From Treponema sp. Marseille-Q4130 (GTDB lineage Bacteria > Spirochaetota > Spirochaetia > Treponematales > Treponemataceae), in assembly GCF_014334325.1 (NCBI RefSeq), contig NZ_JACSET010000004.1, forward strand, positions 62,001 through 126,000: DNA of 64,000 nt, read 5' to 3'. The notes below the pieces were generated by a model, which did no database searches, was not told the origin of the DNA, and worked only from the letters and a program-made list of their open reading frames with translations. The translations under genes and the position numbers were made by a program. Shown here piece by piece: positions 16,171-24,804 of the stretch; the stretch's first letter is position 1, and every line of letters starts with the position of its first letter.

Positions 16171-18306
16171 ATGAAATACGTTTTTTCGGACGGAAAGAAA
16201 CATAAAATATTTTCAATAAAAAACAAAATGATAACGGCGTTTGCGTTTTTTTCGCTTTCGATCGTACTCATTTCATGTATGGTATCGATAGCGCTCGCCT
16301 CTTTTTCACTCGTAAGCAATACGCGATACTTCCTCAACGAATTGGTGTTCAGCTCTTCAAAAGCGCTCGACGAACGCTCGAAGGCGATGTTCGAAAAACT
16401 GGAAGCCTTTTCCAATATCCCCGATATCCAGGAAGATACGCTGTCGTACCGTGCAAAAATCGAATTATTAAAAAATGAAATTCAACTGCAGCGACAGCGC
16501 GGTTGGCTCAATTTCGGTATCGGCGGAAAAAACGGCATACTCTACCGCACCGACAATAAAACCGAAAATGTTTCGACGGAAGATTGGTTTCGACGAGCGA
16601 TGACGGGTAAGTACGCCATCACGGAGCCGGTTTTTTCTTCCACGGAACGGATGTACGTATCCACGATTGCGATCCCGCTGCGCGATTTACAGGGCAAGAT
16701 CACCGGTGTTCTCAGTGCAACACTTTTGGGCGGTTCGCTGTCGAATCTCGTAAGCGATATGACGGTCGGAAAAACGGGAGCCGCATATCTGATCAGCCCC
16801 GACGGCATCATACTCGGAAACCGTCAGCCGGAAATATTGTATAAAAATATCTTTACCGAAGTGTTCGAACGCGAAAGCAAAGAATTTCAAGGTTTTCTCC
16901 GAAGCGCGTTGAGTTCGGGAAAATCTAACGTGAGTATTTCAAAAATAAATAATACGCGATATATCGCGGCAACATCTTCGATGCGCTACTCCGGCTGGAC
17001 GCTGCTGCTCATGGCGCCCGTTTCGGAATTCGTCGCGGAAAATATAACGACGCTTATTAAAACGTTTATTTTCATCGCCGTTTTGCAGCTCGTCATCGCG
17101 ATCATCATCGGATTCTTTATCGCCCGCCATATCGTCAAGCCGCTCAATTTGATGATCGATGCCCTGCACAATATTTCGCAAGGAGAAGGCGATCTCACCA
17201 TCGAACTGCCGGTCGTCGGCAGGGATGAAACGGGCATCCTCTCGACTTACTTCAACGAAACCATCACAAAACTCCGGAACTCGATCAAAAACGTCAGCAC
17301 CGGTTCATTCGAAATGAAAACCGTCGGATCCGATCTCGAAAGCAATATGGTGTCCGTAAGCGAATTTGTAAAAGCGATCACGGACAGCATCGAAGAATTG
17401 AGGGGTCATTTTACGGAACAGGAAAAAAGCGTTTCGGAAACGGCATCCGCGATCGAAGAAGTCATTAAAGCGATCCGCGCACTCCACGAAGATATAGACC
17501 GCCAGCTGAACGTCGTCGAAAAATCGACGGTGTCGTTGGACGGTATGACGAAGTTCGTAAGTTCCGTCGAAGAAAATATAAAGGGCGCGCAAAACACGAT
17601 GCAAAACCTCACATCGGCGACGGACTCCGGACGCGAAACGCTCACACGGGCAAACAATATATCGCAGCGGATATCCGAAGCGTCGGGCAGTTTGATCGAA
17701 GCGAGTGCCGTCATTCAGAATATAGCAAACCAGACAAACCTCTTGGCAATGAACGCAGCCATCGAAGCGGCTCACGCAGGTAAAGCGGGCAAGGGATTCG
17801 CCGTCGTCGCTTCGGAAATCAGAAAGCTCGCGGAAAGCTCGAGCGCACAAGGTCAAAAAATCACGACGACGCTCAAAAACATCATCGATGAAATCGAACA
17901 GCTCGCATCGTCCGCGTCGGGTGCAGTCGAAAAATTCAATTATATTTCAAGCTATTCGAACGAAGTATATAACGCCATCCAAAGCGTCGTCAAAGTGATG
18001 GACAAACAGGAAGAAAACAGCACGAGCATACGCGATATGATAAAAAATATCGGTACGACGACGAGCGGGGTAAAATACAATTCCGCAGAAATGCTCGCGA
18101 GCAGTGAAAATATCTTAACGCAGGCGACGCAGCTTGACGAACTCACCCGCGTTTTACGCAAAACGATGGATTCGATCGAATCGCAAGTCGATCTTATCAA
18201 TTCGGCGACACAGGAATCGATGGAAATCGCGATAAAAAACAAAGAATCCATCGACGGTCTCGTCGCCGAAGTCGGTAAATTCAAAACGCAGACGACGGAT
18301 ATGTAA
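16171..18306 (+). CDS. methyl-accepting chemotaxis protein
   Basis: 711 residues. First transmembrane helix at about 20-45, a periplasmic dCache-type sensor ([58 protein letters not shown]), second helix at about 293-315, a HAMP domain ([24 protein letters not shown]) and the signalling domain with the hairpin tip [15 protein letters not shown] and EIRKLAESS. It relays ligand binding to CheA/CheW. The neighbouring binding lipoprotein is a plausible ligand presenter. AAGGAAGGG precedes the ATG. Confidence 0.95.
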   Translation: MKYVFSDGKKHKIFSIKNKMITAFAFFSLSIVLISCMVSIALASFSLVSNTRYFLNELVFSSSKALDERSKAMFEKLEAFSNIPDIQEDTLSYRAKIELLKNEIQLQRQRGWLNFGIGGKNGILYRTDNKTENVSTEDWFRRAMTGKYAITEPVFSSTERMYVSTIAIPLRDLQGKITGVLSATLLGGSLSNLVSDMTVGKTGAAYLISPDGIILGNRQPEILYKNIFTEVFERESKEFQGFLRSALSSGKSNVSISKINNTRYIAATSSMRYSGWTLLLMAPVSEFVAENITTLIKTFIFIAVLQLVIAIIIGFFIARHIVKPLNLMIDALHNISQGEGDLTIELPVVGRDETGILSTYFNETITKLRNSIKNVSTGSFEMKTVGSDLESNMVSVSEFVKAITDSIEELRGHFTEQEKSVSETASAIEEVIKAIRALHEDIDRQLNVVEKSTVSLDGMTKFVSSVEENIKGAQNTMQNLTSATDSGRETLTRANNISQRISEASGSLIEASAVIQNIANQTNLLAMNAAIEAAHAGKAGKGFAVVASEIRKLAESSSAQGQKITTTLKNIIDEIEQLASSASGAVEKFNYISSYSNEVYNAIQSVVKVMDKQEENSTSIRDMIKNIGTTTSGVKYNSAEMLASSENILTQATQLDELTRVLRKTMDSIESQVDLINSATQESMEIAIKNKESIDGLVAEVGKFKTQTTDM

Positions 18307-18438
18307 GCGCATAGCCTTCCGATTTTTACCGGATGATCTCATCCGTCTTGGACGAGAGAGACCGCTGCCGAAAAAACAGCACCGTTGCCGCATCGGCGGC
18401 GGAAAAATCGGAGCGCGCCCGCGAGGGTTTATTGAATT

Positions 18439-18816
18439 TTATTTTTCAAGCCAGCTTTTCAATATGCGGGCGACGGCATCGGGATTCGTTTTTGCCATGC
18501 GTGCGATATCGGTCGGATTTCGAACGGAAGTCCCCTGCCCCGTCTGCTTTCGCGGAGCGGTGAAGATGCCCCTTGCCGTGCCGTAGTCGATCGCTTCCTG
18601 CAAAACGGCGAGTTCGCGCAACACCTGCCGTTCATCGCGGGGATCATACTTTCCGAGCCTTCGGATCGTGGCAGTAAGCGAACTCCGTTCGCTGTCTGAA
18701 AGATGCAGATACCGGAAAACGGCTTCGCTCGCATCGCTCCCCAATTCGCCGAGCAAAATCGCCGCTTTTTGAATTCCGGGTATATTCGGATACGCCGTTT
18801 TGATAAAATCGCTCAT
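18439..18816 (-). CDS. FliG N-terminal-like protein with FliF-like tail
   Basis: 125 residues. Positions 10-85 match the FliG N-terminal domain: IQKAAILLGELGSDASEAVFRYLHLSDSERSSL, ATIRRLGKYDPRDERQVLRELAVL. The middle and C-terminal motor domains of FliG (330 residues) are absent. Instead the last 20 residues, KTNPDAVARILKSWLEK, look like the C terminus of the MS-ring protein FliF, the helix that docks onto FliG-N. It may be a small export-ring or motor accessory. GAGG lies six bases before the ATG. It stands alone among sensory genes. Confidence 0.6.
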   Translation of the reverse strand: MSDFIKTAYPNIPGIQKAAILLGELGSDASEAVFRYLHLSDSERSSLTATIRRLGKYDPRDERQVLRELAVLQEAIDYGTARGIFTAPRKQTGQGTSVRNPTDIARMAKTNPDAVARILKSWLEK

Positions 18817-18896
18817 GTATGCCTCGAAAATCGCAGAATGCCGACCGTCGTTTTATTTGATATACTGTATCGGAAATCGTACAAAAAAGATAGGGC

Positions 18897-18933
18897 ATCT
18901 CGAAAAACTGACCTTTAGCGATTTTTTCGCGAT
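18897..18933. repeat. ATCTCGAAAAA-family palindrome, second copy
   Basis: 37 bases, 33 identical to 14538-14574, with the same CTTTAGCG loop. It lies upstream of two divergently transcribed genes, so it cannot be a simple terminator for either. Confidence 0.5.
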
Positions 18934-18991
18934 ACTGACGAGTTGTAAGTCGCTGTAGTATCGCGAGCTACAACATCGCATTTTCAAAGTT

Positions 18992-19019
18992 ACCTCTAAA
19001 AACTGCAATTTTTAGAGGT
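18992..19019 (+). terminator. hairpin ACCTCTAAAAA / TTTTTAGAGGT
   Basis: Perfect 11-bp stem with a 6-base loop, 86 bases before the GGDEF gene start. It lacks a T-run after the stem, so its role as terminator or leader structure is open. Confidence 0.45.
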
Positions 19020-19105
19020 TCCCGATAGTACATTTTTTTGTTTTATATTATAATAAAAGGGTTGTTTACCTATCGTCTGAGGTATAGACAGGAGGGAGGG
19101 TTCTT

Positions 19106-20269
19106 GTGGTATTCACGTATGTCGTCGCCTATTTTTCCGTAGCCGTCGTCTGTTTCGCTATTGCCGTTGTCATCGGAACAAAGCTCACACGCGATGTCGG
19201 AAGCGAATTGGAAATGCGCGCATTCAAAGGCGTCATTTCCGCATACGCCGTTTTTTTAATAACGAACGCGGTATGGGTATGGTGCAATTACGGCTACCTT
19301 CCCGCTTCATGGGGCTATCTGCTGAGCAGCATGAATATAATCGCACTGGGCTTGTGCGCATTCTTTTGGTTCCAATACACGGAATTGAAACTGCAGTCGA
19401 CGCTGTGGCAATCGAAAGTATTTCGCTATATCTACCCCATACCGATGTGCATCATCGCGTTGCTCGCTCTTTCATCTTCTTTTACGGGATGGCTTTTTTA
19501 TTACACGGCCGAGGGCAAGTATGTACACGGTCCGCTCTACACTCTTCAGCTCGTACTCGATATTTTCTATCTTGCATTCGCATCCGTTCATGCCGTCATC
19601 GTTTCCAAGCGTACAAAAATCGCTGCAAAGAAAAAAGAATACTTTACGCTCATCGCGTTTTTGTTTTGCCCCTTCGCCGCCGGTGTCATCGATGCGATAA
19701 TCCCGAACTTGCCGATCGTGGAAACGGCGATGCTGTTTGCAATCTTTATCGTTTTTGCAAATCTTCAAGAATCGCAGATTTACAGCGACGCGCTCACAGG
19801 ATTGAACAACAGGCGGCTCGCCGACGAATGGCTTTCGAATAAGCTCCCGTCGGTTTCCCCGCTTCGCCCGCTCTATTTTTTTATCACCGATATAAACAGT
19901 TTTAAACACATCAACGATACGTACGGACATTTGGAAGGCGATAACGCGATCAAAACCGTCGCGGAAACATTTCAGGATATCGGACGGCTGTATCACAGTT
20001 TTATCGCACGCTGGGGCGGAGATGAATTTATCATAATCGCCGAAGCCCAACACATACCGGAGCCGGAATCGTTCATGCAAACGATACGGGATATGCTTAT
20101 CGAAAAATTGCAAAAGAGAGAACTTCCGTACGAACTGACGCTCAGCATCGGCTATGCGATATGTACCGCAGCCGACGAATCTCCGGCATCTTTCATCGGC
20201 CGTGCGGACAATATGCTGTATGAGGATAAAAACAGGTATTACCGTACAGGAAAACACATCAGAAGATAA
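19106..20269 (+). CDS. membrane diguanylate cyclase (GGDEF)
   Basis: 387 residues: about seven transmembrane helices in residues 1-220, then a GGDEF domain (DALTGLNNRRLADEW, FITDINSFKHINDTYGHLEGD, RWGGDEFIIIAE). It makes cyclic di-GMP from two GTP. The active-site GGDEF is intact. The inhibitory I-site, normally RxxD just before the active site, reads RLYH, so product inhibition is probably lost. The GTG start follows GGAGGGAGGG by five bases, an unusually strong site compensating for GTG. Confidence 0.93.
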   Translation: MVFTYVVAYFSVAVVCFAIAVVIGTKLTRDVGSELEMRAFKGVISAYAVFLITNAVWVWCNYGYLPASWGYLLSSMNIIALGLCAFFWFQYTELKLQSTLWQSKVFRYIYPIPMCIIALLALSSSFTGWLFYYTAEGKYVHGPLYTLQLVLDIFYLAFASVHAVIVSKRTKIAAKKKEYFTLIAFLFCPFAAGVIDAIIPNLPIVETAMLFAIFIVFANLQESQIYSDALTGLNNRRLADEWLSNKLPSVSPLRPLYFFITDINSFKHINDTYGHLEGDNAIKTVAETFQDIGRLYHSFIARWGGDEFIIIAEAQHIPEPESFMQTIRDMLIEKLQKRELPYELTLSIGYAICTAADESPASFIGRADNMLYEDKNRYYRTGKHIRR

Positions 20270-20301
20270 ACGCAGGGCGGGTCTTTAAGAAGTTCCGATG
20301 C

Positions 20302-20336
20302 GGCTGTCCGAAAAGCACCAGACTTTTGAGACAGCC
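20302..20336 (+). terminator. GGCTGTC...GACAGCC palindrome
   Basis: GGCTGTCCGAAAAG ... CTTTTGAGACAGCC followed by TTATTTCTTT. Same family as 3667-3701. It lies 33 bases after the GGDEF stop and is likely its terminator. Confidence 0.6.
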
Positions 20337-20416
20337 TTATTTCTTTAATGTACTTGTGTGATACCGCAAAAGCCGTATAATTTAATTTACATTTAATTTT
20401 TATTTTTAATTTTTTC

Positions 20417-20445
20417 TTGCGCGTTTTTCGTTCTTGTAGTATACT
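20417..20445 (+). promoter_or_regulatory. promoter of the sugar-uptake operon
   Basis: TTGCGC at 20417-20422, 17-base spacer, TATACT at 20440-20445, then a ~35-base leader with GGAGGAAA before the ATG at 20487. Confidence 0.55.
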
Positions 20446-20486
20446 TATTCGGATATAGCTTTTCCAAAGTATGGAGGAAAAAGAAT

Positions 20487-21767
20487 ATGAAAAAAATGAT
20501 GATGCTGTGCGCGATCGCCGCCGCAGCGCTCATGGTGACTTCGTGCAACAAAAAGCCCGAAGCCGTCACCATCGAGTTTTGGACGCATGAAGATGCTAAC
20601 CGCCAAAAGCTTGAAGACCGCTACATTCAGGAATTTACTGCAGCTCACCCGAACGTCACGGTAAACGTAACGCGACAGGGTGCCGCAAAGCTCATCGAGC
20701 TCGTTCAGACGGCTTTTGCCGCCGGAAGCGGTCCGACGATGTTCAACCTTTCCATAAACGATGAATACCCCTATATTACGGCAGGCCGCGTCGCTGCGAT
20801 GAACTACAAAGCGGCAGGCTATAAAGACGCTTCGGAAGTCATCAATGCGTATGCGCCGAAAATGCTCGACCCCGTTACGGTAAACGGACAGGTATATGGA
20901 CTCCCGCTCGAATTGACGAACTGGTGCATCTATATCAATAAAAAAGTATTCCGTTCGGCAGGTCTCGATCCCGAAAAAGATTATCCGAAAACGTGGGAAG
21001 ACATGGTAAAAATTTCCCAAAAGATCGTTATCAGAAACGGCGACATCATTACGCGGCGCGGCTACGACTTCCGCTACAAATATTATCTTGAAAACAACGT
21101 CCCGATGGTGGAACAGCTCGGCGGGAAGCTTATCAGCGACGACGGAAAAGAAGCGATCGTCGGAAAGGACGCATGGGTCGCGTTCCTCACGTATATGCAG
21201 CAATGGGGTCCGAACGGTTTGAATCTCGGCTCTCCGACATACAAAGCGGGACGCTCTGTGTTCAATGCGGACAACAACGACCTCGCAATGTGCTCGACCG
21301 GTTTATATCAGGAAGCACGCATACGGCATGACAACCCCTCTTTCTACGAATCGGGCGAATGGATGGTCGTTCCGTATCCGAAATTCGAAAACGCCGTCAA
21401 AGACGTCGCAGCATGCTATTACGGCCACTATTACATGGTCAACGCCGATGCAACGAAAGCTCAGCAGGAAGCGGCATGGCAGCTCATCTCCTATATGCTC
21501 AGCCACGGCGAAGAGTACCTTTCCGAGGTCAATATCATCCAACCGACGACGGCGCTTTTAAATAGCGACACGTTCAAAAAGATGCCGTATTCCAGCGTAT
21601 TCGCAGGTGACCTCGAACGCGGACACATCGTGTACTACGGATCAAGTTCAACCGCGATCCAGAGCGCGATCGGAACGGCGGTTGAGAGCGTTATGCTGCA
21701 AAACGTATCGCCCGAAACCGCTTACAACACGCTCAAAAAGACCGTTCAGGAATTGATCGAACAGTAA
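20487..21767 (+). CDS. sugar ABC transporter substrate-binding lipoprotein
   Basis: 426 residues, lipobox LMVTSC (Cys20). Family 1 binding-protein marks: VTIEFWTHEDANRQKLEDRYIQEFTAAHPNV, GSGPTMFNLSINDEYPYITAGRV, LPLELTNWCIYINKKVFRSAGLDPEKDYPKTWEDM. It captures a carbohydrate for the permeases at 22884 and 23835. Two hairpins (21776-21818 and 21855-21886) follow the stop, which would lower read-through and keep binding protein in excess. No ATPase gene is in the locus, so a shared MsiK/UgpC-type ATPase elsewhere is likely. Confidence 0.93.
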   Translation: MKKMMMLCAIAAAALMVTSCNKKPEAVTIEFWTHEDANRQKLEDRYIQEFTAAHPNVTVNVTRQGAAKLIELVQTAFAAGSGPTMFNLSINDEYPYITAGRVAAMNYKAAGYKDASEVINAYAPKMLDPVTVNGQVYGLPLELTNWCIYINKKVFRSAGLDPEKDYPKTWEDMVKISQKIVIRNGDIITRRGYDFRYKYYLENNVPMVEQLGGKLISDDGKEAIVGKDAWVAFLTYMQQWGPNGLNLGSPTYKAGRSVFNADNNDLAMCSTGLYQEARIRHDNPSFYESGEWMVVPYPKFENAVKDVAACYYGHYYMVNADATKAQQEAAWQLISYMLSHGEEYLSEVNIIQPTTALLNSDTFKKMPYSSVFAGDLERGHIVYYGSSSTAIQSAIGTAVESVMLQNVSPETAYNTLKKTVQELIEQ

Positions 21768-21775
21768 TTTGAAAA

Positions 21776-21818
21776 TGTGAGTTGTAATTCGCGATACTGC
21801 AGTGGGATACAACTCACA
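21776..21818 (+). repeat. hairpin after the binding-protein gene
   Basis: TGTGAGTTGTA and TACAACTCACA form a perfect 11-bp stem, nine bases after the stop. The loop contains TTCGCGATACTGCAGTGGGA. Probably an mRNA 3-prime stabiliser. Confidence 0.5.
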
Positions 21819-21854
21819 GTTACAGGACGGTTTTCTCACTGTAATAACAAAAGG

Positions 21855-21891
21855 GGCTGTCCGAAAACTCTTGTTTTTGGACAGCTTTTTT
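21855..21891 (+). terminator. intrinsic terminator between binding protein and PHP gene
   Basis: GCTGTCCGAAAAC pairs with GTTTTTGGACAGC and is followed by TTTTTT. A classical terminator within the operon, so the downstream permease genes would depend on read-through or their own promoter. Confidence 0.75.
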
Positions 21892-21959
21892 ATGCCGATT
21901 ATCCTATCACCGATAAACAGGTTTTATACTTTAACGTATCGGATCATTCGGAGCAGCAG

Positions 21960-22787
21960 GTGGATTTTTTTACGCAGGACGAAGTGAATCTTCATACGCA
22001 TTGCAAATACTGTAGACATGCCGTCGGGGATGTGAGCGACTATGTCGACGAAGCTCGAAAAGACGGAATCAGATTGCTCGGCATGAGCGATCACTGTCCC
22101 GTGCCTGACGACAGGTGGCACAGCGCCCGTATGTTTTATTCCGAAATCGACGATTACCAAAGGGACTGTGAAAACGCGATACGCAATGCAGGTGATATGC
22201 ACATCTTCCGCGGATTCGAAACCGACTACCACAAAGATTACGTTTCATATTATCGCGACGAACTGCTCGGCGAACGGGGCTTCGACTATCTCCTGCTGGC
22301 CGTCCACAATTATTATGCGCCTGACGGAAGCGATATCATGATCCCCGACTGTCCGATAAACGATAAAGCCGTGCTGCACACGTATACGAAAACGCTTATC
22401 GAAGGTATGCAGTCGGGATTATTTTTGTATGCGGTACACCCCGACCTCTTTGCCGCATCCTATCTCGAATGGGACGAGGAAGCGAAAGCCTGTTCGCGCG
22501 ATATCCTCGCATGCGCAGAAGCCGTGCACATGCCGATAGAGATAAACGGTCAGGGCATCCGCGCAAAAAAAGTCGTATCGTCGAGCGGCGAGCGTTACCG
22601 TTATCCGATTCAGGAATTTTGGAATCTCGCCGCCGAATACGACGTCTCTGTCGTCACTGCGGCCGACTGCCACAAACCGGAAGATATGCTCTCGTCGAGG
22701 AAAGCGTGCAAAGAAATCGCTGCAAAAGCGAATCTCACGTTTGCGCGATATGCGATCGACGAAAACCGAAAGATCGTCATACGCTGA
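21960..22787 (+). CDS. PHP-domain phosphatase (histidinol-phosphatase-like)
   Basis: About 275 residues from GTG at 21960, with GGAG six bases upstream; the longer open frame would read through the terminator and is unlikely. PHP metal ligands are visible: NLHTHCKYCRH (HxH), MSDHCPVP, FRGFETDY (Glu), LAVHNYY, YAVHPDLF and TAADCHKP. The family hydrolyses histidinol phosphate or other small phosphate esters. Its position between a binding protein and permeases favours a sugar-phosphate-related role over histidine synthesis. Confidence 0.8.
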   Translation: MDFFTQDEVNLHTHCKYCRHAVGDVSDYVDEARKDGIRLLGMSDHCPVPDDRWHSARMFYSEIDDYQRDCENAIRNAGDMHIFRGFETDYHKDYVSYYRDELLGERGFDYLLLAVHNYYAPDGSDIMIPDCPINDKAVLHTYTKTLIEGMQSGLFLYAVHPDLFAASYLEWDEEAKACSRDILACAEAVHMPIEINGQGIRAKKVVSSSGERYRYPIQEFWNLAAEYDVSVVTAADCHKPEDMLSSRKACKEIAAKANLTFARYAIDENRKIVIR

Positions 22788-22883
22788 AAAGTGTGCTTTG
22801 CCGGAGCGCCATTATCGTATGGAGGAATGATACAAAGCATCGTCTGAAATATCGTCATCGCTTTTTTATGGAGGAAATTAAAA

Positions 22884-23810
22884 ATGGCTAAAACAGTAAA
22901 ACACTACAGCATCGAAAAACAGCAGGCGCGGTGGGGATTTGCGTTTACCCTGCCGAGCCTTGTCTTCTTTGCCGTATTCAGTTTTTATCCGATCATCAAC
23001 GCATGTATCACGAGTCTTACAAACAAACAGGCGATTTCGCGGACGTCGAAATTCGTCGGTTTGCACAATTACGTGTATCTCTTTACGCGCGACAACGGCG
23101 GCTTTTCGCTTTTAAACTCCATGCGGGCGACTATCACTTTTACCTTCGGCACCTTTGTTCCGATGGTCATCCTCGCGCTCATCCTTGCGGTACTGCTCAT
23201 GCAGCTGCGCCGTTCGTCGCAAAAAGGCTTTTTTCAAATTTCGTTCTACATGCCCGCCGTTCTTTCATCCGTCGTCGCCGCCGCAATTTGGATGATTCTC
23301 TTCGATCCGCGCGGGCTTTTCAATCAGCTGTCAAATGCGATTTTACTTACGAAAGGAAAAGATTACCAGTGGCTCACCGACAATACGATGCTGCAGATTT
23401 CCACGATGATCGTATACTTTTGGAAATACATCGGCTATTTCGTCATCCTCTTTATCACGGGGCTCGCTTCGATCCCGCCTTCCATCTACGAAGCCGCGAC
23501 GGTAGACGGGTCGAACAAGTGGCATGCGTTTTTTCATATCACGCTGCCGCTCTTAAAACCGACGATCGTGCTCGTGTCCATCATGGCGATGCTCCAGTGT
23601 TTGAAAACCTTCAGCACGCAGTATATGTTCGCGCAGGGAGGTGCGGCGCGGCATCCCATCGACGTCATCACGATGAATATCTACTTTACGGGTATCAGAA
23701 ACGGTCAGCTCGGCAGAGCGAGCGCCATGTCGATCATATTATTTTTAATAATGCTGCTGTTCACCTATCTGCAGTTCACGCTGTCGAAAACCGACGATGT
23801 GGAATATTAA
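22884..23810 (+). CDS. sugar ABC transporter permease (MalF/UgpA type)
   Basis: 308 residues, six predicted membrane helices. Opens with the cytoplasmic EKQQARWGFAFTLPSLVFFAVFSFYPI helix; the ATPase-docking EAA loop is IYEAATVDGSNKWHAFFHITLP near residue 210. Pairs with the MalG-type permease 24 bases downstream. GGAGG-type site (ATGGAGGAAA) precedes the ATG. Confidence 0.95.
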   Translation: MAKTVKHYSIEKQQARWGFAFTLPSLVFFAVFSFYPIINACITSLTNKQAISRTSKFVGLHNYVYLFTRDNGGFSLLNSMRATITFTFGTFVPMVILALILAVLLMQLRRSSQKGFFQISFYMPAVLSSVVAAAIWMILFDPRGLFNQLSNAILLTKGKDYQWLTDNTMLQISTMIVYFWKYIGYFVILFITGLASIPPSIYEAATVDGSNKWHAFFHITLPLLKPTIVLVSIMAMLQCLKTFSTQYMFAQGGAARHPIDVITMNIYFTGIRNGQLGRASAMSIILFLIMLLFTYLQFTLSKTDDVEY

Positions 23811-23834
23811 TAAGCGCATTTTATTGGAGTTGCT

Positions 23835-24716
23835 ATGAATACAAATAAATATGTCGGAAGAGTGGGTATCGGAGAGATCGTCGCGTGGATAGCGCTTTTT
23901 ATCGTATTCTTTTTTACGATAACGCCGATCCTCTTTATGTTCGTCGCGTCGTTTATGGATGCGCGCCAAATTCTCGCAATGCCATTCCGCTGGATCCCCT
24001 CCCGCGCGTACTTTACGAGCAAAAACAGAACGTTTTTAACAAATTTTATTAAAGCGATTTTCGGCAACAATCAAAATCCGGTATATATGCGCAATATCGC
24101 AAACTCGCTCATCGTCGCACTCACGTGTGCGGCAACGACGGTTTTGCTCGCCTCTCTTTGCGGTTACGGACTTGCGAAATTCAAATTCAAATCGCGGAAT
24201 CTTATCTTTATGTCGATCATGGCAACGATGATGATACCGTTCGAAGCGATTATGATCCCGCTGTACATGGTCGCAACGAGCATGCACATGATAAACACCT
24301 ACCAGGGACTCATCATCCCCTTCCTCGTATCGGCTTTCGGCGTCTTTCAAATGAGACAGTATCTTTTGACTTTCCCGACCGAATACCTCGATGCGGCGCG
24401 CGTCGACGGCTACAACGAATTCAACATCTACAGCCGCATCGTTTTGCCGAACTGCGGACCGGTCATAGCCACACTCGGCATCCTTTCGTTCAGAAATCAG
24501 TGGGACAACCTTTTGTGGCCGCTCCTCGTCGCGCAGAGCGAAAAGATGAAAACGATCCCGCTGTACATCACGAAATTCAGCGAAGAAAAACAAACCGATG
24601 AAGGCGCTATGATGGCGTGCGCGCTCCTTGCATCGATTCCGATGTTCATACTCTTCGGCGCCCTGTCGAAATACTTTATCGGAGGAGCGGAAGTCTACGA
24701 ATCGAGAAAAGGCTGA
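23835..24716 (+). CDS. sugar ABC transporter permease (MalG/UgpE type)
   Basis: 293 residues, six membrane helices; EAA loop EYLDAARVDGYNEFNIYSRIVLP near residue 195; C-terminal YFIGGAEVYESRKG is typical of the MalG branch. Forms the channel with the preceding permease. No ATP-binding subunit follows; a weak hairpin near 24729-24765 may end the transcript. Confidence 0.95.
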   Translation: MNTNKYVGRVGIGEIVAWIALFIVFFFTITPILFMFVASFMDARQILAMPFRWIPSRAYFTSKNRTFLTNFIKAIFGNNQNPVYMRNIANSLIVALTCAATTVLLASLCGYGLAKFKFKSRNLIFMSIMATMMIPFEAIMIPLYMVATSMHMINTYQGLIIPFLVSAFGVFQMRQYLLTFPTEYLDAARVDGYNEFNIYSRIVLPNCGPVIATLGILSFRNQWDNLLWPLLVAQSEKMKTIPLYITKFSEEKQTDEGAMMACALLASIPMFILFGALSKYFIGGAEVYESRKG

Positions 24717-24804
24717 AACACTTTTGACGGTCTGTCCGAAAATGTAAAAACTCGGACGTTTTTTTCGAATTCGGCAGGCGGCTTCGGATAGCACTGAAGC
24801 CGCT

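Noticed and set aside
21777-22787. Longer PHP protein starting at 21777
   Set aside because: It would translate through two hairpins and an intrinsic terminator; the family N terminus begins at about 21960.
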